NCBI GenBank assembly: GCA_023417775.1
Contig: JAEZEJ010000144.1
Span: forward strand, 1-58,885
Length of the DNA: 58,885 nucleotides
DNA from: Actinomycetes bacterium
GTDB lineage: Bacteria; Actinomycetota; Actinomycetes; Propionibacteriales; Nocardioidaceae
Reading direction: 5' to 3'
The position numbers and the translations under genes were made by a program. Of the stretch, positions 31,086 to 38,932 are shown in pieces. Under the pieces are notes generated by a model. The model saw only the letters and a program-made list of their open reading frames with translations. It was not told the origin of the DNA and ran no database searches. How positions within the stretch are numbered: position 1 is the first letter of the stretch; each line of letters begins with the position of its first letter.

Positions 31086-32858
31086 TCAGCCGTCGAGGGA
31101 GGCCTGCGCCACCCAGCTGGCATGCAGGCGTGCGTAGACGCCGCCGGCACCGACCAGCTCGGCATGTGTGCCGTCCTCGACCAGGCGCCCGTCGTCGAAG
31201 ACCAGCACCCGATCGGCATTCTCCGCGGTCGACAGCCGGTGGGCGATCGTCACGCTCGTCCGTCCGGCGAGCAACCGGTCGAGGGCCCGCGTCGCGCGCA
31301 GCTCGGTCTGCGGGTCGACGGCGCTGGTGGCCTCGTCGAGCACCAGCAGATCGGGATCGGCGAGGGCCGATCGCACGAGGGCGACGAGCTGCCGCTCCCC
31401 CGCTGACAGCGACTCGCCGCGCTGACCCACCGCGGTGTCGAGGCCGTGCGGCAGTCCCGCGTACCAGTCGGACAGCCCGAGCGCCGCGATCGCCTGCTCG
31501 AGCTCGTCGTCGGTGGCCTCGAATCGGCCGTAGCGCAGATTGTCGCCGAGCGTGGCATCGAAGAGGAAGCCCTCCTGCGGCACCATCAGCACATGACGCC
31601 GCAGATCGGCGAAGCCGACCGTGCCGATGTCGATGCCGCCGAGCAGCACCCGGCCCTGCGTGGGGTCCATCAGCCGGGTCAGCAGTTTGGCGAAGGTGGT
31701 CTTGCCCGAGCCCGTCTCGCCGACGATCGCCACCCGCTGGCGCGCGGGGATCGAGACCTCGATATCGCGGAGGACCGGCGGGCCGCCGGGGTAGGCGAAC
31801 TCCACGGCCTCGAATCGCGCGCCGAGGTCGCCCTCGGGCAGCCTAGTGCCCTCCGGGCCGGGGTCGACGACATCGGCCGGCGTCTCCAGCAGCTCGATCA
31901 CCCGGCGCCACGAGGCGATCGCGTTCTGTGCGTCCGCGATGACCTGCGTGGCCTGCTGCGCGGGGCCGGTGAAGAGCCCGACCAGGAAGATGAAGGCCAC
32001 GACCGTGCCCATCGTGAGCTGATCCACCATGCCCAGCCACAGGCCGACGCCGAGGACGGCCGCATTGGCGATGCCGCCGACGATGATCGCCGATCCGAAG
32101 GTGCCGGCGGTGATCGTCTGCGCCCGGACGTTATGGCGATAGTTGGCCCGCACCGCATCGTCGATGCGCTCCTGGGTCCGCTCCTCGACGCCGTACGACC
32201 GGACCACGGCGGCGCCGACCACCGGCTCGGCGATCACCGCGAGCATGTCCGCGACGCTGGCGCGCACACGGTCGTAGGCCCGTGACATCGCCGAGGCGAA
32301 GAAGCGCAGCGCGAGGGCGAGCGGCACGAAGGCGACCACCACGACCAGTGTCAGCTGCCAGGACAGCACCGCCATCACCACGAGGGCGACCAGCATCTGA
32401 CCGACGCTCGTGATCATCATCATCCCGGCGAACTGCAGGAACTGCGAGATCTGATCGACATCGGAGGTCACCCGCGAGACCAGAGCCCCGCGTCGCTGGG
32501 TGTTCTGCGTGAGGGTGGACAGATCGTGCACGTGCCGGAAGGCCGAGATCCGCAGCTCGGCCAGGCCCCGTTCGGTCGAGGTGAAGATCCGCACCTTGGA
32601 CCACCAGCCGGTGACCATGATCGCCAGGATCACCACCGCGGCGACGCTGACCGACGAGATGATCGCATCGGTGTCCACGCCCCCGCCTCCGGCGAGGCCG
32701 TCGTCGATCGCCCGGCGCACCACCAGCGGCACCACCGCACCCCCGGCCGTGCTCACCAGGGCGAGCAGCAGGGTCAGCCCGAGCCCGTCGGTGATCGACG
32801 GGGACATCGAGAGTCCGCGGCGGATGACCTTCAGGCCGCCGTCCCGGGAGTCAGGCAT
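31086..32858 (-). CDS. heterodimeric ABC exporter half-transporter, subunit with the intact catalytic site
   Basis: A 590-residue half-transporter with six N-terminal helices and a C-terminal ATPase. Walker A is GETGSGKTT near residue 380, the signature motif is LSAGERQ, Walker B is LLVLDEATSAVD with the catalytic Glu present, and the switch histidine is in TIAHRLST. The signature motif deviates from LSGGQ. It overlaps its partner gene by 8 bp, so the two form a pair. Substrates of this MsbA/LmrA/BmrCD-like class include lipids and drugs; none can be assigned. It lies inside the his gene cluster, between hisF and hisI. Confidence 0.9.
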   Translation of the reverse strand: MPDSRDGGLKVIRRGLSMSPSITDGLGLTLLLALVSTAGGAVVPLVVRRAIDDGLAGGGGVDTDAIISSVSVAAVVILAIMVTGWWSKVRIFTSTERGLAELRISAFRHVHDLSTLTQNTQRRGALVSRVTSDVDQISQFLQFAGMMMITSVGQMLVALVVMAVLSWQLTLVVVVAFVPLALALRFFASAMSRAYDRVRASVADMLAVIAEPVVGAAVVRSYGVEERTQERIDDAVRANYRHNVRAQTITAGTFGSAIIVGGIANAAVLGVGLWLGMVDQLTMGTVVAFIFLVGLFTGPAQQATQVIADAQNAIASWRRVIELLETPADVVDPGPEGTRLPEGDLGARFEAVEFAYPGGPPVLRDIEVSIPARQRVAIVGETGSGKTTFAKLLTRLMDPTQGRVLLGGIDIGTVGFADLRRHVLMVPQEGFLFDATLGDNLRYGRFEATDDELEQAIAALGLSDWYAGLPHGLDTAVGQRGESLSAGERQLVALVRSALADPDLLVLDEATSAVDPQTELRATRALDRLLAGRTSVTIAHRLSTAENADRVLVFDDGRLVEDGTHAELVGAGGVYARLHASWVAQASLDG

Positions 32859-34677
32859 GGTCGACCTCCTCGCGGGCCTGGTCGTAGGCGTCGACGATGT
32901 TCCGATAGGCGATCGACCGCTCCCGCAGCTCGGCGTGGGTGCCGCGGTCGGCGATCGTGCCCCCGGCGAGGAAGATCACCTCGTCGGCGAGCCCGATGGT
33001 CGCCTTGCGGTAGGCGACCACCAGCACCGAGGGGCCCGATCCGGACTCGCTGCGGGCGGCGAGGGCCCGCAGGATGCGCTGTTCGACCTCCGGGTCCAGG
33101 GCGCTGGTGGCGTCGTCCATGACGAGCAGGCGCGGCTCGCGGACCAGCGCTCGTGCGAGGGCGATGCGCTGCCGCTGTCCGCCGGAGAGGCTCGTGCCGC
33201 GCTCCCCCAGCTCGGTGTCCAGACCCTGCGGAAGCCCGTCGACGAATCGATCCGCCTGCACATCGCGCAGCACCTCCCAGACCCGGTCCTCGGGGACCTC
33301 GCGATCGAGGACGATATTGGCGCGGACCGTGTCGTCGAAGAGGAAGGTGGACTGGGCGACCAGGGCGGCCGTCTCGGTGAGGGCCGCCTGGGAGAGCTCC
33401 TCCACCCGGGTCCCGTCGTAGCGGACCGCCCCGGCGTCGGCATCGATGAGGCGCGTCACCAAGGACGCGAGCGTGCTCTTGCCGCTGCCGGTGGCGCCCA
33501 CCACGGCCATCACCTGCCCCGGTGACACGCTGAAGTCCACGCCGCGCAATACGGCGGTGTCGGGCTCGTCGGGGTGGGCGTAGTCGAGATCGCTCACCTC
33601 CAGCCGGACGGCGGCGTCTCCGGCGAGCCGGTCGTGCCCGTAGGGCATGTGGTCCTCGTCGTCGAGCACCCGTCGCACCCGCTGCCAGCCGATGACGGCG
33701 CGCGGCAGCTCCCCCAGCACCCAGCCGAAGGACCGGACGGGCATGGCGACGACCGTGAACAGGAAGGCCACCTGGACGACATCGCCGGGGGCGGCGGCAC
33801 CGGAGGCGATCCGCTGCGCCCCGACGCCGATGACCAGCAGGACACCGAGATTGGGCAGGGCCTCGATGACGGGATCGAATACGGCGCGCACCCGGCCGAC
33901 GGCGACATTGGCATCGCGGAGCCGCTCGCTGATTCGCGCGAACCGCGCGGTCTCGTCGCCCTCGCGACCCAGCGACTTCACCACCAGGGCGCCGTCGAAG
34001 GACTCGTGGGCGACCGCCGACACATCGCCCCGGAGGCTCTGCGCGAGCGCGAGCCGCGGCCCCTGCCACCGCTGGTAGACGGCGTTGACGACGAACAGCA
34101 GCGGGAAGACGACCAGCCCGATGATCGTGAGCACCGGGTCCGCCGCGGCCATCGTGCCGATCGCCGCGAGCAGCATCGCGATGACGCCGAGCGCCATCGG
34201 CAAGGGCATGAACACGCTCCAGGTCGCCTCGACATCGGCATTGGCATTGCTCAGCAGCTGTCCGGCCGGGTGGCGATGGTGCCAGCGCAGCGGCAGCTGG
34301 AGATACCGGCGGGTGACCCTCAGCCGGTCATCGCGCACCAGGCGATAGAACACGACACCGCCGGCCAGCCGGCGACCGATGACGCCGACCATGCGCAGCA
34401 GCGCGGCCACGATGAAGAACCCGATGCCGGTGTACAGCGCTCCCCGGGCGATCTCGCCGTCCGCGAAGGAGGGGGTGATGACGTGATCGGTGGCCCACCC
34501 GAGCACCCAGGCATCGGCGACCGTCATGACGCCGAACAGCAGCGACAGGATCACCGCGAGGGTGAACATCCACGGCTCGCGGCGGATGCCGATGCCCATG
34601 ACGCCGAGGCCGCGACGGGTCAGGTGACGGGTGTCGCCGCTGCCGAGGGAGTCCAGTGAGGCGTCAGCGGACATCAT
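32851..34677 (-). CDS. heterodimeric ABC exporter half-transporter, subunit with degenerate catalytic residues
   Basis: A 608-residue half-transporter, six helices then an ATPase. Walker A is GATGSGKST and the signature is a perfect LSGGQRQ. Walker B reads LLVMDDATSALD, with Asp in place of the catalytic Glu, and the switch region reads VVAYRKAT, with Tyr in place of His. This is the usual pattern for the degenerate half of a heterodimer. The start is uncertain: two adjacent ATGs at 34677 and 34674 overlap the hisF stop by about 10 bp, and the only GGAGG is 16 nt away. It is read from hisF into its partner gene. Confidence 0.88.
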   Translation of the reverse strand: MMSADASLDSLGSGDTRHLTRRGLGVMGIGIRREPWMFTLAVILSLLFGVMTVADAWVLGWATDHVITPSFADGEIARGALYTGIGFFIVAALLRMVGVIGRRLAGGVVFYRLVRDDRLRVTRRYLQLPLRWHHRHPAGQLLSNANADVEATWSVFMPLPMALGVIAMLLAAIGTMAAADPVLTIIGLVVFPLLFVVNAVYQRWQGPRLALAQSLRGDVSAVAHESFDGALVVKSLGREGDETARFARISERLRDANVAVGRVRAVFDPVIEALPNLGVLLVIGVGAQRIASGAAAPGDVVQVAFLFTVVAMPVRSFGWVLGELPRAVIGWQRVRRVLDDEDHMPYGHDRLAGDAAVRLEVSDLDYAHPDEPDTAVLRGVDFSVSPGQVMAVVGATGSGKSTLASLVTRLIDADAGAVRYDGTRVEELSQAALTETAALVAQSTFLFDDTVRANIVLDREVPEDRVWEVLRDVQADRFVDGLPQGLDTELGERGTSLSGGQRQRIALARALVREPRLLVMDDATSALDPEVEQRILRALAARSESGSGPSVLVVAYRKATIGLADEVIFLAGGTIADRGTHAELRERSIAYRNIVDAYDQAREEVDHA

Positions 34678-35425
34678 GACCCGCTGAGCGCAGCGCCTCC
34701 TTGACCTGGCCGACGGTGAGCTCGCCGAAGTGGAACACGCTGGCCGCGAGCACCGCGTCGGCACCCGCCTCGACGGCGGGGGCGAAGTGATCGGCGCGTC
34801 CGGCGCCTCCCGAGGCGATGAGCGGGACATGCGTGGCCGCGCGGGCCGCCCGGATCATCTCCAGGTCGAAGCCCTGCTTGGTGCCATCGGCGTCCATCGA
34901 GTTCAACAAGATCTCCCCTGCCCCGAGTTCGGTCGCACGGCGGACCCACTCCACCGCGTCGATATCGGCCGAGCGACGGCCGCCGTGGGTGGTCACCTCG
35001 TAACCACTGGGCTGATCGTCGCTCCGTCTGGCGTCAACGCTCAGCACGAGCACTTGATTCCCGAAGCGGTGGGCGATCTCCGCGATGACCTCGGGGTGGG
35101 CGATCGCGGCAGTGTTGATGCCGACCTTGTCCGCGCCGGCTCGCAGCAGCCGGTCGACGTCCTCGGTGGTGCGGACGCCGCCGCCGACGGTCAGGGGGAT
35201 GAAGACCTGCTCGGCGGTCTGCCCGACGATTTCGAAGGTCGTCGACCGGTCCGAGCTCGAGGCGGTGATGTCGAGGAAGGTCAGCTCGTCGGCACCCTCC
35301 GCGTCGTACACCCGGGCCATCTCGACCGGGTCGCCCGCATCGCGCAGATCGACGAAGTTGACGCCCTTGACGACGCGGCCGGCGTCGACGTCCAGGCAGG
35401 GGATGACGCGGACGGCTAGGCTCAC
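34664..35425 (-). CDS. hisF: imidazole glycerol phosphate synthase cyclase subunit
   Basis: A 253-residue TIM barrel that, with HisH, makes imidazole glycerol phosphate and AICAR from PRFAR and ammonia. The catalytic aspartates are D12 (IPCLDVDAGRVVKG) and the Asp of VLSVDARR near residue 131; phosphate-binding GGGVRT and IASGGAG also appear. The start MSLAVRVIPCLD is standard. It is followed immediately by the ABC exporter genes and then hisI, and diverges from a lipoprotein gene across a 33-bp gap. Confidence 0.97.
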   Translation of the reverse strand: MSLAVRVIPCLDVDAGRVVKGVNFVDLRDAGDPVEMARVYDAEGADELTFLDITASSSDRSTTFEIVGQTAEQVFIPLTVGGGVRTTEDVDRLLRAGADKVGINTAAIAHPEVIAEIAHRFGNQVLVLSVDARRSDDQPSGYEVTTHGGRRSADIDAVEWVRRATELGAGEILLNSMDADGTKQGFDLEMIRAARAATHVPLIASGGAGRADHFAPAVEAGADAVLAASVFHFGELTVGQVKEALRSAGHDVR

Positions 35426-35458
35426 AGTCCGAGACTATCGGTGCGAGCAGGAGGAACG

Positions 35459-36076
35459 ATGAGGAAGGTCATGGCTCTCGCGGCCGCGGCATTGGTGCTG
35501 ACGGCGTGCGGCGAGGGAGGCGGCGACGACGATCCGTCGCCGACGACACCCGCCCCCACGACCACCGCGCCGAGCGAGGAGCCCTCGCCCGAGCCCAGTG
35601 AGGACGTGCCGGAGGCCAGCGAGCTGCTCATCGCTCCCGGATCGATCGGCGATGCGCGCGTGGGCATGACCATCGACGAGGCCCTCGCGACCGGCCTCTT
35701 CGTCGACGAGGGACCTGAGCGGTGCGAGGGTGCCCCCGACCAGGGGCTCGACTGGAAGCCCCCGCTGAACGACACCTTCGATGTCTACGTGGCCGACGGC
35801 GTGATCGCCTCGATGGGCGTCAGCGCCGCCGGTCCGACGAATGCCGAGGGCCTCGGTGTCGGCAACACGCTCCTGGACTTCCGGGGCGTGTACGAGACCG
35901 CCGAGATGCGCGAGGCGGGTTACGGCCAGACCGGACTCTTCCTGAGCGACGGCGACAACTGGCTCGGCATCCTCTTCGACTCGCCGCTGGACACCATCGA
36001 GGAGACCACCGAGGTCACGTTCATGGAGGTCACCGGCAGCGCCAGCCGCCCGAGCCTGCAGCGCGACGGCTGCTGA
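35459..36076 (+). CDS. putative secreted lipoprotein
   Basis: A 205-residue protein. A type II signal ends in the lipobox LTAC with C17, after a positive MRK start and a hydrophobic run. A Pro/Thr/Ser/Glu-rich, disordered spacer of about 45 residues follows, then a globular domain (about 65-205) with a repeated-looking GxxRVGMTIDEAL pattern and two cysteines (E-R-C-E-G and the last residue). The ATG at 35459 has an ideal AGGAGG 6 nt upstream; a GTG 18 nt earlier is less likely. No family is recognised. The gene lies on the + strand between hisF and hisA, both -, and converges on hisA through a long hairpin. Confidence 0.8.
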   Translation: MRKVMALAAAALVLTACGEGGGDDDPSPTTPAPTTTAPSEEPSPEPSEDVPEASELLIAPGSIGDARVGMTIDEALATGLFVDEGPERCEGAPDQGLDWKPPLNDTFDVYVADGVIASMGVSAAGPTNAEGLGVGNTLLDFRGVYETAEMREAGYGQTGLFLSDGDNWLGILFDSPLDTIEETTEVTFMEVTGSASRPSLQRDGC

Positions 36077-36086
36077 CCCCTGGGGA

Positions 36087-36139
36087 AGCCGTAGACCATC
36101 AACCTCATCGATCGATGATGAGGTTGATGGTCTACGGCT
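36087..36139. terminator. 23-bp perfect hairpin between lipoprotein gene and hisA
   Basis: Positions 36087-36109 and 36117-36139 form a perfect 23-bp inverted repeat with a 7-nt loop. It lies 11 nt after the lipoprotein stop and 18 nt before the hisA stop, so it can terminate both convergent transcripts. Confidence 0.85.
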
Positions 36140-36156
36140 GTCGGGTGCTTGCTCGC

Positions 36157-36882
36157 TCAGCCCGCGGCGACGGCGGCGAGCGCCTCGGGCAGCGTGAAGG
36201 AGCCGGCGTAGAGCGCCTTGCCGACGATCGCGCCCTCCACGCCGATATTCGTCAGCGAGGCGATCTGCCGCAGATCCTCGACACTCGAGACGCCGCCGGA
36301 GGCGACCACGGGCTTGTCCGTGCGCTCACACACCAGCTGCAGCAGCTCGAGGTTGGGACCGCGCAGCGTGCCGTCCTTGGTGACATCGGTGACGACATAG
36401 CGGGCGCAGCCGTCCTGCTCCAGCCTCTCGAGGACCTCGAAGAGGTCCCCGCCCTCGCGGGTCCACCCGCGTGCGGCGAGCTGGCTGCCGCGCACGTCGA
36501 GGCCGACGGCGATGCGATCGCCGTACTCGGCGATCGCGCTGCGGCACCAGTCGGGATTCTCCAGGGCGGCCGTGCCGAGGTTGACCCTCCGGCAGCCGGT
36601 GGCCAGGGCGGCCTCGAGCGAGACATCATCGCGGATGCCGCCGGACAGCTCGACCTTGATGTCGAGCCGGCCCACGACCTCCGCGAGCAGCTCCCGGTTG
36701 TCGCCCTTGCCGAAGGCGGCGTCGAGATCCACCAGGTGGATCCACTCCGCACCGTCGTTCTGCCACTGCAGGGCGGCATCGAGGGGAGCACCGTAGGCGG
36801 TCTCGCTGCCGAGCTCGCCTTGCACCAGGCGGACGGCCTGGCCGTCCGCGACATCGACCGCGGGGAGAAGTTCGAGAGTCAC
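36157..36882 (-). CDS. priA: PriA-type phosphoribosyl isomerase (HisA, probably also TrpF)
   Basis: A 241-residue (beta/alpha)8 isomerase. The start VTLELLPAVDVADGQAVRLVQG, with GTG at 36882, carries the catalytic D10 and the actinobacterial PriA pattern; GGGIRDD-type and VVTDVTKDGTLRGPN motifs carry the second Asp and phosphate site. In actinobacteria without trpF this enzyme isomerises both ProFAR (histidine) and PRA (tryptophan). No trpF is in the window and TrpC is single-domain, which supports the dual role. That bifunctionality is an inference. It is separated from hisF by the + strand lipoprotein gene and from hisH by the + strand YitT-like gene. Confidence 0.93.
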   Translation of the reverse strand: MTLELLPAVDVADGQAVRLVQGELGSETAYGAPLDAALQWQNDGAEWIHLVDLDAAFGKGDNRELLAEVVGRLDIKVELSGGIRDDVSLEAALATGCRRVNLGTAALENPDWCRSAIAEYGDRIAVGLDVRGSQLAARGWTREGGDLFEVLERLEQDGCARYVVTDVTKDGTLRGPNLELLQLVCERTDKPVVASGGVSSVEDLRQIASLTNIGVEGAIVGKALYAGSFTLPEALAAVAAG

Positions 36883-36913
36883 GCGCCCGATCGTATCGTC
36901 TGACCTCCCGAGT

Positions 36914-36978
36914 CCGACTTTTGGCCGGTTGTGGCCCTTGCTCGGCCCCCAGAAGGGCCACAACCGGCCGAAAGCCGG
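36914..36978. repeat. long imperfect hairpin between divergent hisA and YitT-like genes
   Basis: Positions 36923-36939 and 36953-36969 form a perfect 17-bp stem with a 13-nt loop. Beyond one mismatch, three A/T pairs and about five further pairs (including one G-U) continue it to roughly 26 bp. It lies in the promoter region of both divergent genes. It may be an operator or a REP-like element. Confidence 0.75.
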
Positions 36979-37045
36979 CCCGGGAGGGGCAACTGTCCGC
37001 GATACGAGACGGCCGCATAGAGTGGGCCGGTCGAGAGGAGGAAGG

Positions 37046-37690
37046 ATGGAGACACCGCGCCCTGAGCACGATCAGGACGAGATCGAGCCGAGCGTCGTCA
37101 CCTTGCCGCACACCCCGGCCGAGGACCTCCTCGGTGTCCTCACCGGCACCTTCCTCGCCTCGCTCGGCCTGCACCTGCTGAACACCGCCGAGGCCGTCAC
37201 CGGCGGGACGGCGGGCCTGTCGCTCCTCGTCACCTACGCGACGGCGCTGCCCTTCGCGGCCGTCTTCCTGCTCGTCAACCTGCCCTTCTTCGTCCTCGCG
37301 ATCTGGAAGAAGGGCGCGGTCTTCACACTCAAGACCGTGCTCGCCGTCGCCCTGGTCTCCGGCTTCTCGACCCTGCACGCGCAGCTGCTGCCGTTAGAGG
37401 ACATCGGTCTCGGATATGCCGCCGTGACCGGCAATCTCCTCGCCGGCGTCGGACTGCTCATCCTCTTCCGCCACGGGGCGAGCCTCGGAGGCTTCAACAT
37501 CCTGGCCCTGATCGCCCAGGAACGCCTCGGACTGCGCGCCGGCTACGTGCAGATGGGCCTCGATGTCGCCGTGGTGCTCGGCGCCCTGGCGGTCGTACCG
37601 CTCGGCAATGTCGCCGTGTCCGCGGTCGGCGCCGTGGTCCTCAACATCGTGCTGGCCTTCAACCACCGCCCGGAGCGCTACCGGGCCTGA
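37046..37690 (+). CDS. YitT-family membrane protein
   Basis: A 214-residue protein with five or six membrane segments, beginning about residue 30. The pattern GTAGLSLLVTYATALPF near 56, VNLPFFVLAIWKKG near 78 and FRHGASLGGFNILALI near 142 is that of the YitT/DUF161 group, which has no agreed function. The ATG at 37046 has an excellent GAGAGGAGG site. In-frame sequence further upstream runs into the hairpin and is not counted. It is on the + strand inside the his cluster, and its stop is 4 bp from the hisH stop. Confidence 0.82.
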   Translation: METPRPEHDQDEIEPSVVTLPHTPAEDLLGVLTGTFLASLGLHLLNTAEAVTGGTAGLSLLVTYATALPFAAVFLLVNLPFFVLAIWKKGAVFTLKTVLAVALVSGFSTLHAQLLPLEDIGLGYAAVTGNLLAGVGLLILFRHGASLGGFNILALIAQERLGLRAGYVQMGLDVAVVLGALAVVPLGNVAVSAVGAVVLNIVLAFNHRPERYRA

Positions 37691-37694
37691 GGGC

Positions 37695-38333
37695 TCAGAG
37701 CGTGGCGATCCAGTTCTCCAGCAGCCGCCGGCCCGCATCGGCGGACTTCTCGGGATGGAACTGGGTCGCCCACAGGGGCCCGTTCTCCACCGCCGCCACG
37801 AAGCGATCGGAGCCGTAGTCGGTCCACGCGGCCTTCGGCGGGGCGAGCGGCCCACCCTCGGCGATCTCCCACCGGCGCACGCCATAGGAGTGCACGAAGT
37901 AGAAGCGCTCGGCCTCGATGCCGGCGAACATGCGCGAGTCCTCCGGCGGGGTGACCGTGTTCCAGCCCATGTGCGGCACGATCTCGGCCTGCAGTCGCTC
38001 GACCGTGCCGGGCCATTCGCCGCATCCACGGGTCCGCACACCGTGTTCGATGCCCTCGGCGAAGAGGATCTGCATGCCGACGCAGATGCCGAGCACCGGA
38101 CGTCCGGCGATCAGCCGACGTTCGACGAGCCGCTCGCCGTCGACCGCGCGGAAGCCCTCCATGCACGCCGCGAAGGCACCGACTCCGGGCACCACGAGTC
38201 CATCGGCCCCCTCGGCCACGACGGGATCCGAGGTGAGCTCGACCTGCGCGCCCGCGCGCTCGACGGCACGCACCGCCGACCGGAGATTGCCCGACCCGTA
38301 GTCGAGCACTACGACCGTGGGTCGGAGGGTCAC
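37695..38333 (-). CDS. hisH: imidazole glycerol phosphate synthase glutaminase subunit
   Basis: A 212-residue class I glutamine amidotransferase. The nucleophile C84 is in LGICVGMQ, and the His-Glu pair is in TQFHPEKS near residue 193. It supplies ammonia to HisF, which is encoded 2.3 kb away. The start is GTG at 38333, overlapping the hisB stop as GTGA, and VVVLDYGSGNLRSA is the expected N-terminus. Confidence 0.96.
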   Translation of the reverse strand: MTLRPTVVVLDYGSGNLRSAVRAVERAGAQVELTSDPVVAEGADGLVVPGVGAFAACMEGFRAVDGERLVERRLIAGRPVLGICVGMQILFAEGIEHGVRTRGCGEWPGTVERLQAEIVPHMGWNTVTPPEDSRMFAGIEAERFYFVHSYGVRRWEIAEGGPLAPPKAAWTDYGSDRFVAAVENGPLWATQFHPEKSADAGRRLLENWIATL

Positions 38334-38932
38334 AGGGCGCCCTTGGTGCTGGGGACTCCGGTCTCGCGGGGATCGAGGGCGACCGCCTCACGCAGCGCGC
38401 GGGCGAGGGCCTTGAACTGCGCCTCGGCGATGTGGTGCGGATCGCGACCACCGAGCAGGGTCATGTGCAGCGTGATGCCCGCGTGGTGCGCGATCGACTC
38501 GAAGACGTGCGAGGTCAGCGAGCCGATGTACCGGTCCCCGATCACGGCGGTGATCTGCCGTTCGGGCTCGCCGGTGTGCACGAAATAGGGACGCCCGGAC
38601 ACGTCGACGACACAGGCGGCGATCGCCTCGTCGAGCGGGATCGTGGCATTGCCGTAGCGGCGGATGCCGGCCTTGTCGCCGAGCGCCTCGCGGAGCGCAT
38701 CGCCGATGACGATCGCGGTGTCCTCGACCGTGTGGTGCGCGTCGATGTGCAGATCGCCCTCGGTGCGCACCGTCAGGTCGATGAGCGAGTGCCGCGAGAG
38801 GGCCGTGAGCATGTGGTCGTAGAAGCCGACCCCCGTGCTGATATCGGCACGCCCCGTGCCGTCGAGGTCGAGCTGTACCGAGACACGGCTCTCCGATGTC
38901 TGACGCTCGATGGTGGCTGTGCGGTTGCTCAC
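38330..38932 (-). CDS. hisB: imidazoleglycerol-phosphate dehydratase
   Basis: A 200-residue monofunctional HisB. The manganese-binding histidine-rich motifs are GFYDHML near residue 38, DLHIDAHHTVEDTAI near 61 and HVFESIAHHAGITLH near 140-155. It dehydrates imidazole glycerol phosphate. The start is GTG at 38932 (VSNRTATIERQTSE), forming a GTGA overlap with the hisC stop. It has no histidinol-phosphatase domain, so that step must be encoded elsewhere. Confidence 0.97.
   Translation of the reverse strand: MSNRTATIERQTSESRVSVQLDLDGTGRADISTGVGFYDHMLTALSRHSLIDLTVRTEGDLHIDAHHTVEDTAIVIGDALREALGDKAGIRRYGNATIPLDEAIAACVVDVSGRPYFVHTGEPERQITAVIGDRYIGSLTSHVFESIAHHAGITLHMTLLGGRDPHHIAEAQFKALARALREAVALDPRETGVPSTKGAL

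Noticed and set aside
36883..36963. Upstream extension of hisA beginning MWPFWGP
   Set aside because: It is translated from the hairpin and does not resemble HisA; the GTG at 36882 begins the conserved LELLPAVD. It is noted only as a finding about the hairpin.
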